A DNA stretch of 64,000 nucleotides from Thiobacillus sp. 0-1251 (GTDB lineage: Bacteria; Pseudomonadota; Gammaproteobacteria; Burkholderiales; Thiobacillaceae), in assembly GCA_001899305.1 (NCBI GenBank), contig MKWL01000019.1, forward strand, positions 62,001 through 126,000, given 5' to 3'. This document shows positions 27,276 to 35,445 of this stretch, piece after piece. Positions within the stretch are counted from its first letter, which is position 1. Each line of letters starts with the position of its first letter. The notes under the pieces were generated by a model. It did not search any database. It saw only the letters and a list, made by a program, of their open reading frames with translations, and was not told the origin of the DNA. A program made the position numbers and the translations under genes.

Positions 27276-28114
27276 GTGGGGGTTCCAGTCAAACGAACGT
27301 ATCTGAATAGGGTATGGGGCATGAGGCTGTATCGCGGGAAAACGGAACGGATGCGCCAGTGTTGCCGCCGCACCCAGCGGTTTCGCTGCACTGCCTTGCG
27401 CCAGGTGTTCGCATCGTGTCTGGAGGCCAGCAGGCTCAATGTGTGCAATCGTACATCCGGCTGCTGGCGGAGCCATCGAAACAGATCCGAGAGTTGCTCG
27501 AGCGTCAACGGTGCGTCGGTGCGCCCGGACTCCTGAAAGTCGTAATGGTGCATGACGGCCACGATGGCCAGATCGCCGTGCGGGTGGCGTCGCGCTTCGG
27601 CGAGCGCTGGACGGAGTTCGGTGAGCTGACAGGTGCGCGGAAGCTCGGTGAGACGGCCGGATTCGACCGATCCGTGTTCACTGCCCGCCGAGAGGTAGAG
27701 GAAACCCTGCTCGGAAAGCACGGCAGCGGTGATGTGGTCGAAGGTATTGAACGGCGGAACGAACCCCGGGATTGCACAACCAAATACCTGTCCAAGCGTC
27801 GTTCGGCCGGCCACGATTTTCTTCGTTTGCTCCGCCGGATCAAGACCGGCGAATTCGGAAGGAGGGCTGGCCTTGGCTTGACAGGGTTCATGGCTGAACC
27901 CGTGCTGGGCGATTTCCATCCTGCCGGATTGTCGCGCCTCGATGAGGTGGGGCACCTCATCGGCAGACAAGACGTGCTGTCCGGCGTGCGGAATGACCGC
28001 AAAGGTGGCGCAAACATCGTGCATGGCCATGGCATGCAATATTCCGCGCTCGAGTGCATGGTCGCTGACCGCGGATGGATCATCGAAGCGAATGGCGACG
28101 TCGATCATGGTCAA
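27272..28114 (-). CDS. Polysaccharide-deacetylase-like protein
   Basis: This 280-residue protein has the CE4/NodB-like metal motifs AIRFDDPSAV near the N-terminus and EIAQHGFSHEP at ~92-102. A further conserved-looking loop is PGFVPPFNTFDH. No signal peptide is seen, which fits other cytoplasmic deacetylase-like proteins of polysaccharide loci, including DUF2334-type ones. ATG 28114 overlaps the stop of the upstream GT2 gene (ATGA), and its end overlaps the sulfotransferase start (GTGA). Its substrate is probably an acetylated sugar intermediate. Confidence 0.75.
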   Translation of the reverse strand: MTMIDVAIRFDDPSAVSDHALERGILHAMAMHDVCATFAVIPHAGQHVLSADEVPHLIEARQSGRMEIAQHGFSHEPCQAKASPPSEFAGLDPAEQTKKIVAGRTTLGQVFGCAIPGFVPPFNTFDHITAAVLSEQGFLYLSAGSEHGSVESGRLTELPRTCQLTELRPALAEARRHPHGDLAIVAVMHHYDFQESGRTDAPLTLEQLSDLFRWLRQQPDVRLHTLSLLASRHDANTWRKAVQRNRWVRRQHWRIRSVFPRYSLMPHTLFRYVRLTGTPT

Positions 28115-29037
28115 GCCCCGGATCGGTTCCGGTAGCCTTGCAGGCTGCCCAGCGCATGGGCAGCATTCATTGCCTGGCGGACCAGGCCTGGTTTTCCGCT
28201 GAGCGCCAGCTTCAATGTTCGACCGCTGTGCTTCAGGAACTGGGTAACCATGAAAGGGGGCATCCCGAGTAGCGTTTTAGGGTAATCAGGTAGGACATAC
28301 TGGCCATTCCGTACGCCAGCCAGATAGTGAAGCCTCAGGAAGTAGCTGGCTTTCAGTTTCCAGGGATCAACACTGTGCGTGACGGCCATATCAGATCGAT
28401 AACGGATTCTTATGCCTAGATCGAGAAGCGTGCGAAACATCATGGCATCTTCGCCGCCACCGATTCCTTCACCTTTACGGTTGTAACGCAAATCGAAACG
28501 CAGGTCAGGATGGTCGCGAAAGAGCTGCATTGCATAAGCCGTATTGCCGCTCCAGATGGGTGTTGAGGTGTCGCTAAGCCATAGTGGCGCCTGGCCGTGA
28601 TCAAGCAGACCAAGAAAACCAGCCACGTCATCATCCAGCCAGGCCGGCCGGCCATATGGGCTGAAATCGATTTCGATGCGGCCACCTACGCATTGCGCAC
28701 CTTCGTTCACGATGGCGTCGAAGGCCGCATTCAGGAAATCAGGCTGTGGAATCTCATCATCATCGATGAATGCCAGTATGTCGCTCGAGATCGCTTCAGC
28801 CAACGCACGATTGCGTGCGGGTACGATGCCTGGCGCCGTTTCGGTCACAAAGCGGAGGGGAACGCCGGGTTGTCGTTGCAGATGCGCCAATACGTCTAGC
28901 GTGTTGTCCGGACTATTGTTGTTGATCGCCAGAATTTCGAAAGGAACAGGGCAAGTCTGGGCACGCATCGCCGCAACGAGTTTTTCCAGACGGTCCGCAC
29001 GATTATAGGTGCAAAAAGCGAAGGTAAGCACAGGCAT
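28111..29037 (-). CDS. GT2 glycosyltransferase
   Basis: This 308-residue GT-A enzyme has LTFAFCTYNRADRLEKLV, then AINNNSPDNTLDVL, the metal site FIDDDEIPQ, and a GIGGGEDAMMFRTLL catalytic loop. It starts a coupled minus-strand run (28111, 27272, 26307, 23197). Its base composition is a little lower in GC than genes to its left. The N-terminal signature resembles the GT2 half of the 23197-26310 fusion, suggesting related donors. Confidence 0.86.
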   Translation of the reverse strand: MPVLTFAFCTYNRADRLEKLVAAMRAQTCPVPFEILAINNNSPDNTLDVLAHLQRQPGVPLRFVTETAPGIVPARNRALAEAISSDILAFIDDDEIPQPDFLNAAFDAIVNEGAQCVGGRIEIDFSPYGRPAWLDDDVAGFLGLLDHGQAPLWLSDTSTPIWSGNTAYAMQLFRDHPDLRFDLRYNRKGEGIGGGEDAMMFRTLLDLGIRIRYRSDMAVTHSVDPWKLKASYFLRLHYLAGVRNGQYVLPDYPKTLLGMPPFMVTQFLKHSGRTLKLALSGKPGLVRQAMNAAHALGSLQGYRNRSGA

Positions 29038-29046
29038 GACGACGGT

Positions 29047-30015
29047 TCAGATGGAATTGCGCGTGCTGCGCCGGGTGTCGATCATCCGGATCAGCGATTC
29101 GAATACCGATGCAGGCAAGAAACTGGCCAGGATGTATTTGGCATCGCGTGCCTTCCATTCTGTCTTGCGGGACGCGCGACGGAACAGGCGCCGCGCGGAG
29201 TCGGTATCGCGCCGCCAATGGCAGCGGTAGGCCTCGGGCAGCAGCGAGCCATATACCCGGTCATCACGTTCGGCCCGGCTGAGATGGGCGACCTGGGCGG
29301 GATGCCGGCGGACGAAGTCCTCGCGCACGGCAATGGCATCGAAGACCTGACGCCAGCGCGGGATATGCGCATCGCCGCGCGGATAGCGGCGATAGAACGC
29401 CAGCACTTCGGGAACGCGCACCACTGTGGGCTGGAGGGCGAGCATGCGCAGCCACATGTCGTAGTCCATGGCAGTGGGCAGTCGTTCCGAAAATCCGCGC
29501 AAGGTGTCGATAAGTTGACGCCGCACCAGGACGCCATTGATCGGCCACGGGCAGGACTGCAGGAACAATGCGGCGGCGTCCGACTGGACATAGTCGGGCG
29601 GGATGTAGGGATGTGTGCTGGCAGCGGCCTCCCCCACATTTTGCCAGCCGCAATACGCCACATCGGCAAAGGTTTCCGTCATCGCGGCATGCAGCCGGTT
29701 GAGCGCGTCGGGATGCCAGTAATCGTCCGCGTCCAGAAAGGCGACGAAATTGCCATGCGCATGGGACAGGCCGTGATTGCGTGCCGCATAGGGGCCGCTG
29801 TTGGTCTGGTGCAGCACGGTGATTCGGTCGGGGTTGCCTGCCGCCAGGCGTTCGACGATCCGCATGGACGCGTCGTTCGACCCGTCGTCCACGACGATGA
29901 GTTCGACATTCCGGTAGCTTTGCTGCAGCACGCACTCGATCGCCTCCTCCACGTAGGGCGCGGCGTTATAGCAGGGCATGACAACGGAGATCAGCGTGGG
30001 GTCGAAGTTGTCCAT
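29047..30015 (-). CDS. GT2 glycosyltransferase (paralogue A)
   Basis: This 322-residue GT-A enzyme has ISVVMPCYNAAPYVEEAI, IVVDDGSNDASM and FLDADDYWHPDAL. It shares extended similarity with the next gene upstream (30026-30955), including AYCGWQNVG versus AYCGWQNLG and IPPDY versus VPPDY, so the two are likely an old tandem duplication. The C-terminal third is divergent. It lies nine bases before the 28111 gene. Confidence 0.87.
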   Translation of the reverse strand: MDNFDPTLISVVMPCYNAAPYVEEAIECVLQQSYRNVELIVVDDGSNDASMRIVERLAAGNPDRITVLHQTNSGPYAARNHGLSHAHGNFVAFLDADDYWHPDALNRLHAAMTETFADVAYCGWQNVGEAAASTHPYIPPDYVQSDAAALFLQSCPWPINGVLVRRQLIDTLRGFSERLPTAMDYDMWLRMLALQPTVVRVPEVLAFYRRYPRGDAHIPRWRQVFDAIAVREDFVRRHPAQVAHLSRAERDDRVYGSLLPEAYRCHWRRDTDSARRLFRRASRKTEWKARDAKYILASFLPASVFESLIRMIDTRRSTRNSI

Positions 30016-30025
30016 ACGGTTGTGT

Positions 30026-30955
30026 TTATGGTTTCCGGTCTCGCAACCCGATCAGCCTTCGATGCCAGGATTCGGGCAGCCAGGCGGGCAACATGTATTT
30101 CCAGTCGGTGAGTGTGCCATAGCCTTGTTTCATGACTGTACGAAAAATTTGCCGCGCGGCAGGCAGGTCGCGCTGCCAGTAACTGGCGTAGCCGCGTTGC
30201 AGCAACTCCCCCACGGTCAGCGCGCGCCTGTCAGTGTGACTGAGTGCAGTGCGGAAAGCGGAGTGGGCGGCTAGATAGTTGCGTTGTGCCTGCCAGTGCT
30301 GCAGTGCGGCCCGGGCATGGTCGGCCGAGGCCTGGCCGTTGCCGTGGAAATGATAGAAGGCCAGTACTTCCGGTATGCGGACGATGGGAGCACGTGTCGC
30401 TACTTGCAGCCATAGCGCGTAGTCCTCGGCATTCTTCAGGGCGGGATCGAAACCGTTTGCGGCCAGCACGGCCTCGCGCCGGACCAGCGCGGCATGGATC
30501 GGCCAGCGGCAGCCGGTAAACAGGGTTTTCGCCTTGTCCGGGGTTTCATAATCGGGCGGCACGAACGGCTCGCCGCGTCCGCCGGGCAGTCCGAGGTTCT
30601 GCCAGCCGCAATACGCCAACACCGCATCAGGACGATGTTGCAATGCGGCCTGCATCTTTTCCAGGAAGCACTCGGCCCAGGTGTCGTCTGCGTCCAGAAA
30701 CGCCACATACTGGCCGCGCGCCGCCGCCAGGCCGGCGTTGCGTGCGGCGCTGACGCCCTGATTGGGCTGGGCGAGCGAGTGGATCCGGGGGTCTGTCTGC
30801 GCTTGCAGCCACGCCAGTGTGGTGTCGCCGGACCCGTCGTCGACGGCGATCAGCTCCCAGTCGGAGAACGTCTGGGCCAGCACGCTGCCGACACTGGCCG
30901 GCAAATGGGCTGCGGCGTTGTAGCAGGGCATGATGATGGAGATGGCAGGTGTCAT
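30026..30955 (-). CDS. GT2 glycosyltransferase (paralogue B)
   Basis: This 309-residue GT-A enzyme has ISIIMPCYNAAAHLPASV, IAVDDGSGDTTLAWL and FLDADDTWAECFL. It is a paralogue of the 29047-30015 product (see there), and both keep the same end pattern in which YWQRDLPAARQIFR corresponds to HWRRDTDSARRLFR. It begins eight bases after the deacetylase gene at 30964. Sequence alone does not give the sugar. Confidence 0.87.
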   Translation of the reverse strand: MTPAISIIMPCYNAAAHLPASVGSVLAQTFSDWELIAVDDGSGDTTLAWLQAQTDPRIHSLAQPNQGVSAARNAGLAAARGQYVAFLDADDTWAECFLEKMQAALQHRPDAVLAYCGWQNLGLPGGRGEPFVPPDYETPDKAKTLFTGCRWPIHAALVRREAVLAANGFDPALKNAEDYALWLQVATRAPIVRIPEVLAFYHFHGNGQASADHARAALQHWQAQRNYLAAHSAFRTALSHTDRRALTVGELLQRGYASYWQRDLPAARQIFRTVMKQGYGTLTDWKYMLPAWLPESWHRRLIGLRDRKP

Positions 30956-30963
30956 CGGCCAAC

Positions 30964-31758
30964 TCAGGCATTTCGAAAGCGTCGCAAGGCATAGCGGGCG
31001 ATGTCTCTCCAGCGCACGTCGTGGCTCCCGAAATAAAGTTTTCGTGCGAAGCTGCTAGTGGTGTCCGTATTGAATACGGTCAGCCGTCGCAATTGGTAGG
31101 GGGTGTTGTCGCGTAATGCCCAGCCGGTGCGGGTGGTGCAGGCCGCGCTGTAGCCAGCCTGTTGCACTGCCTCAGCGCAGCGCGCGTCCCAATCGCCATA
31201 GGGATAGGCAAAACTGTCGACAGGGCTGCCAAGGAGATCTTCTAGAGTGGCCTTGGAATGGGCCAGCTCCCGCATCAAATTCATGTCGTCGAGTCCTGTC
31301 ATGCGCGTGTGGCTGACTGTGTGGGAACCAATTTCCATGCCATTTGCCCGCATCTCGCGAAGTTCGTCAGCGTTCAGTAGCCGACCTGCGGGGCGGCCAT
31401 CCTCGGGCCAGCGTGGTGGCTGGCCGATCGAGCCGGACACGATGAACCATGTGGCACGCATGCCGCGTTTCTGCAGTTCTTCGCAGGCGGCGAGATTGTC
31501 AACATAGCCATCGTCGAATGTGATTACAGCCGTGCGTTCCTGCCATTTCTTCGCCGGCGCGGCGATCAGTTCGTTCATGGTTGGCGTGGCATAGCCTTCT
31601 GTAGCCAGGAAAGTGAGCTGGTCGCAAAATTGCCGCATGGACACGGCCCAAGGCCAGGCTGGCGTATCTTTCCCTGATGCGATGGCGTGATACATGAGCA
31701 TGATGGGACCATGCTTGCCAGCGTTGCGGTGGAGGGAACGGGTAATGGGATCGATCAT
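30964..31758 (-). CDS. Polysaccharide deacetylase (NodB domain)
   Basis: This 264-residue carbohydrate-esterase-4 enzyme has intact metal motifs: AVITFDDGYVDNLAA (motif 1, paired Asp) and MEIGSHTVSHTRM (motif 2, HxxxH), then SFAYPYGDWD (motif 3). No clear signal peptide is visible, so it may act on a cytoplasmic lipid-linked intermediate. Of the three deacetylase-like proteins in the locus this is the only one with all canonical motifs. The gene lies 35 bases after the WbsX-like gene's start region and 8 bases before a GT2 gene. Confidence 0.87.
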   Translation of the reverse strand: MIDPITRSLHRNAGKHGPIMLMYHAIASGKDTPAWPWAVSMRQFCDQLTFLATEGYATPTMNELIAAPAKKWQERTAVITFDDGYVDNLAACEELQKRGMRATWFIVSGSIGQPPRWPEDGRPAGRLLNADELREMRANGMEIGSHTVSHTRMTGLDDMNLMRELAHSKATLEDLLGSPVDSFAYPYGDWDARCAEAVQQAGYSAACTTRTGWALRDNTPYQLRRLTVFNTDTTSSFARKLYFGSHDVRWRDIARYALRRFRNA

Positions 31759-31793
31759 AGGTGAGTTACTAGCCGCGTGTGCAACTGAGAGGC

Positions 31794-32870
31794 TTAAGAC
31801 CGGCCTGGATAGTCAAGTGCGTTTTTAACAACCTCTAGATAGGCATGGCCATAACGAAGATCAGGTTCCAGATGGTTACCTTCAGCCCATTCATTCCATG
31901 ATTTTACGAATATGATCTGTTGGTCTTCCGGCAACCGTTTGGCATTGCGCAGGCAGGCATCGAAGTGTTGCTGGAATAACGCCGGTGTTGAGTCCTGCAT
32001 GACCAATCCGTTGAGTCCTGAACGAGGTGTGTTGTCCCAATTTGGAATGGCACAGGGGAACTCGACATGGTTTGGCTGTTCGTTCCGAGTGAGCGTGGGG
32101 TAGATATCCGCATACCTGTGAATCGTCAGTTGGAAGTTGTGACGAAGCTGGCGGAGTTTGAGCAATGGGTATTTCCACGGCACATTGGGCTTTTTGGGTG
32201 GGAGTTTCTGCAGAATTGCGGCATCAAAATGATCTTGCTGTGGTGTCCATTTGTCATTGTGGTTTACGCCAACAAAATAAAAGCCGGGTAATCCCGCTGC
32301 CTGCGCCCACTCTGTCCATAGCCTGACAAATGCTTTGGCATCGGGTAGTTCTGAGGGCCGGTACACCACGAACAGGGGTTTTCCTTGAACCCGGATATAG
32401 CGTGAATCGGAAAAAGCTGGCAGCAAGGCTTCAAAATGCGCGCAATAGTCGGCTTCGCCAGGGTAGGTCTGCTCGACTAGAATTTTATTGGGTGTCCCAT
32501 GCCAAATACCGGTCCAGGTCTGGTTTGCCCAGCATAAGCAGAATGGAAGATCGGGCTGGCTAGAGGAGAGGACTTCATTGAAAGGCCGCTCCAGAATTCG
32601 TTTCCCACCAAACCAGTAGTGGTAATAACAGAACCCTGTGATGCCATATTCCTTTGCTAATTTTGCTTGCGCTTCACGGCTCTCGGCACAACGCAAGTCA
32701 TAAAAACCAAGATCGGCCGGAACATGCGGTTGATAGTGTCCTTGGAACAGGGGTTTGGCTTTGGCGGTATTGGTCCACTCAGTAAAACCTTTGCCCCACC
32801 ACAAATCGTTTTCTGGAATGGGGTGGAATTGAGGTAGATAAAAAGCGATTGCTGAAATTTTCTGATTCAT
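31794..32870 (-). CDS. WbsX-like GH99-type glycan-synthesis protein
   Basis: This 358-residue protein has IAFYLPQFHPIPEND, WWGKGFTEWTN, GFCYYHYWFGGKRIL and FVKSWNEWAEGNHLEP, the signatures of the WbsX family found in O-antigen loci and related to GH99. It may be a glycosyltransferase or glycan-processing enzyme; the family's reaction is not settled to my knowledge. Its base composition is markedly more AT-rich than the flanking genes. Its ATG overlaps the flippase stop by one base (TAATG). Confidence 0.83.
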   Translation of the reverse strand: MNQKISAIAFYLPQFHPIPENDLWWGKGFTEWTNTAKAKPLFQGHYQPHVPADLGFYDLRCAESREAQAKLAKEYGITGFCYYHYWFGGKRILERPFNEVLSSSQPDLPFCLCWANQTWTGIWHGTPNKILVEQTYPGEADYCAHFEALLPAFSDSRYIRVQGKPLFVVYRPSELPDAKAFVRLWTEWAQAAGLPGFYFVGVNHNDKWTPQQDHFDAAILQKLPPKKPNVPWKYPLLKLRQLRHNFQLTIHRYADIYPTLTRNEQPNHVEFPCAIPNWDNTPRSGLNGLVMQDSTPALFQQHFDACLRNAKRLPEDQQIIFVKSWNEWAEGNHLEPDLRYGHAYLEVVKNALDYPGRS

Positions 32871-34345
32871 TATTTTTTGTTCCCTGCCAAAGCCAAGCGA
32901 TTACGTACGACGCCAATCATTTTCTTGCTTTCCGCACGCATGGCCTCAAAGGGAGAGAACAGGCCGCCCAGTACAATTATCCCGGCTGCTGCCGTCCCAA
33001 AGAAAGCAAGTGTTAGAAAATCCCCTTGTATGACATTGCCGGTCAGTTTCTCGAGCACGGCTAGCGAAACGAGCAAAATGATTGCATGCACAGCGGCGGG
33101 AATGACTGCGTGCGCTATGTCTACAAACCGGATCCGGATTGCTTGGCATGCAACAAAAGTAATGTAAGTCATGCCTACGAATTGTGAGAAAACGACTACC
33201 CACGCTGCACCCTTGAGACCATAGGGAATGGCGATGAGCATGCCTAGTATCAGGATAACCAGATTGACAAGCTGGATAACCAGTTCTTTTCCTAACAAAT
33301 TTATGGCTGCCAGCAACGCGCCTGCAGGGTGGCCTATCGACATGAAGAAACCCGCAAATATAAGTATGGATAATGGTTCTGCAGAGCCTAGCCAGTTTGC
33401 GCCATAAAAGAACCGAATTGCTTCAGGCGCTAACCAATACAGCAAAACGTATATAGGGTATGTGTAAATACACCCTAGCCGAATACTCTGTAAATACAGG
33501 TAGCGTACGCGGTCTGGATTGTCGGCAGATTGTGCAATGGCCCGAAAAACCGGTTCATATGCGGATCCACTGATCATTGTGAATGGCATGTAAGCCAGGC
33601 TTAATGCTTTGTTGAATAGACCGACCAGCGTTGCATTGCCCGACCGAGACAAAATGAAAATCGTTACCTGACTCTGGAGGTAGCTGACTACATTATTTGA
33701 AGTGGCCAGTAAGCCATAGCGCATCAGTTCGCCTGCACGCGCAAAATCGAAGCAAATGCCCGGACGCCAGCGTGCATACCAGGAAAATTGCAGCGCGCCT
33801 GAAATCGAACCGAAAAGTCCGGCCAGGATCAGGCTCCAGGGACCATAACCTAGATAAGCCAGACTCAGAGCAATGCTGTTGTAGACCGCTAAATTGGTCA
33901 ATTGGACTGCAGTCTTGGCTTTGAAGCGCATTTCTCGATGCAGCATATTGCTGGGTACATTGAAAAATGGGCGTACGAGGAAGGATAACGCTGCCACGCG
34001 CAGCAGATCGGCATACACCGGGTTCGCGTACCAGCGTCCGAACCAGGGGGCGATGACGAAGAAGAAGCTGACGATCATCAGCCCGATGAGGAATTGCAGC
34101 GTGAACAGCAGATCGTAATCACGCTTGCTGGCTTCCTTGGCGCGTACGATGGCTTGTCCCATGCCGCCGCCGGCAACGAACCCGGCCAGGCTGGTGAAGA
34201 TCTGGATGGTCGCCACCATGCCGAATTCGGCCGGTACCAGGAGGCGCGCAAGTATCAACCCCAGCGCGAAGTTGACGACCTGGCTGCCGGTGTTGCCGAT
34301 GAAGACCCACTTGGCGCCATGGCGGATGGAATGGCCAAGGCTCAT
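32870..34345 (-). CDS. Polysaccharide flippase, MOP/PST superfamily (Wzx-like)
   Basis: This 491-residue inner-membrane protein has about 14 hydrophobic segments and the start RHGAKWVFIGNTGSQVVNF, followed by LARLLVPAEFGMVATIQ, typical of Wzx/WzxC-type flippases. It should move undecaprenyl-linked repeat units to the periplasm for the ligase/polymerase at 10317. The 5' third is GC-rich like its neighbours, while downstream of about 33,950 the DNA is AT-rich, as in the WbsX-like gene. That change inside one reading frame looks like a recombination joint. Confidence 0.87.
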   Translation of the reverse strand: MSLGHSIRHGAKWVFIGNTGSQVVNFALGLILARLLVPAEFGMVATIQIFTSLAGFVAGGGMGQAIVRAKEASKRDYDLLFTLQFLIGLMIVSFFFVIAPWFGRWYANPVYADLLRVAALSFLVRPFFNVPSNMLHREMRFKAKTAVQLTNLAVYNSIALSLAYLGYGPWSLILAGLFGSISGALQFSWYARWRPGICFDFARAGELMRYGLLATSNNVVSYLQSQVTIFILSRSGNATLVGLFNKALSLAYMPFTMISGSAYEPVFRAIAQSADNPDRVRYLYLQSIRLGCIYTYPIYVLLYWLAPEAIRFFYGANWLGSAEPLSILIFAGFFMSIGHPAGALLAAINLLGKELVIQLVNLVILILGMLIAIPYGLKGAAWVVVFSQFVGMTYITFVACQAIRIRFVDIAHAVIPAAVHAIILLVSLAVLEKLTGNVIQGDFLTLAFFGTAAAGIIVLGGLFSPFEAMRAESKKMIGVVRNRLALAGNKK

Positions 34346-34400
34346 TTTTCTTTGAGTGATACGGAGTCGAAGGAGAACATGGGGGATTGAAAAGCAAACT

Positions 34401-35261
34401 CTATGCCTGGGTCCGGTTCGTTCGGTTGCGTATTATTGCCTGATCCCGGCCTCGCCTGGAGCCCAGTCTTGATGCCGCAATTAATGCGAGGGGGATGACC
34501 AGCCATTTGCAACTGGCCAGTTTGAGTTTCCAGCGCGGCAGATTCTTCTTCGAAAAGACATGCAGGCGTCCCAGCGGGTAGTAAGTCATGCCCAGTCGTT
34601 CGGCCAGGCGCGTCAGCCCCAGGCGGGAAAAGAAAGCAATGTGCTGGCCGGTTTCGAATGCGTAATAACCCCAGTGGCCAGGCAGGGGCGGGTCATTGTC
34701 GGCGAAGACTTCGGTCGTGAAGATGAATGTGTCGGACTGATGGTCGGCCAGGGTGCGTTGTATGAAATCGAGCGGATTGGTCGTGTGCTCCAGGACCTCG
34801 ATGGCGCTGACGGCCAGGCAGCCGCCTAGCGAGGGATCGTACTCGAAGCCCCTTGCATAGAGGTTGTTTGCATAGGGGTCAGACCAGTAATAGTCGAATC
34901 CCAGGTCGCGCATCAGGCGAGTCAGCAGGCCGTATCCACCCGCCACGTCAACGTACTTTCCCCGTCCGCGATCGCCCAGGACCAGGAAATCGATTGCAGC
35001 GAGCTTTAATGCATTAAAGATGTTCCGGGCAGCAATATCCGTGTCTTCCTGCACGATGGCATCCGAATAGGCTTCTTCCATCCAGGTAGGATTGCTGACG
35101 AACAGGTGGTCGCACGCTGCACAGTAGTGATAGGGAACCATGTATTTGTGGAGAATCTCCGCAGTGAACATGATCCTGGTTTCTGCGCTGCAAAGATGGC
35201 ATTTCATCTGGGATGACTGGGCTGCTTGCCTGGATAGGCAGTCATTGTGACCATGACTCAT
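34401..35261 (-). CDS. SAM methyltransferase with N-terminal zinc-binding segment
   Basis: This 286-residue class I methyltransferase-like protein has paired cysteines KCHLCSAET and YCAACDHLF, likely a zinc site, followed by the SAM-binding region KYVDVAGGYGLLTRLM and an acidic EVLEHTTNPLDF motif. Enzymes of this layout act on nucleotide sugars. Starts at 35261 and 35207 are both possible; the second begins MKCHLCSAE. The C-terminus is basic and hydrophobic (LKLASCKWLVIPLALIAAS), suggesting membrane contact. Confidence 0.75.
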   Translation of the reverse strand: MSHGHNDCLSRQAAQSSQMKCHLCSAETRIMFTAEILHKYMVPYHYCAACDHLFVSNPTWMEEAYSDAIVQEDTDIAARNIFNALKLAAIDFLVLGDRGRGKYVDVAGGYGLLTRLMRDLGFDYYWSDPYANNLYARGFEYDPSLGGCLAVSAIEVLEHTTNPLDFIQRTLADHQSDTFIFTTEVFADNDPPLPGHWGYYAFETGQHIAFFSRLGLTRLAERLGMTYYPLGRLHVFSKKNLPRWKLKLASCKWLVIPLALIAASRLGSRRGRDQAIIRNRTNRTQA

Positions 35262-35282
35262 ATATCCATGTGTGGAATCGCG

Positions 35283-35378
35283 TCAGTTTCTGCCCAGAAG
35301 TTTCTTGGCAAACGGGCGTAAACGATAGGGCTTCAGTGCGTGCTCGGTATGTTTTACTTGGATATCCCGGATAAACAT
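35283..35378 (-). CDS. 31-residue small basic protein or leader
   Basis: A short frame opens with ATG at 35378 behind a very strong ribosome site, AGGAGGGG at 35380-35387, and ends with TGA 21 bases before the methyltransferase. The peptide MFIRDIQVKHTEHALKPY is followed by a basic tail ending KKLLGRN. It lies in a gap between the pyruvyltransferase-like and methyltransferase genes in the same direction. It may be a real small protein, a leader affecting the methyltransferase, or the remnant of a longer gene. I do not recognise it. Confidence 0.45.
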   Translation of the reverse strand: MFIRDIQVKHTEHALKPYRLRPFAKKLLGRN

Positions 35379-35445
35379 CACCCCTCCTGTTTCGCAATGA
35401 TGGTCAGGTTAGTCTGTAGTAACTGATGTGCTGGCGTATGGGCGT

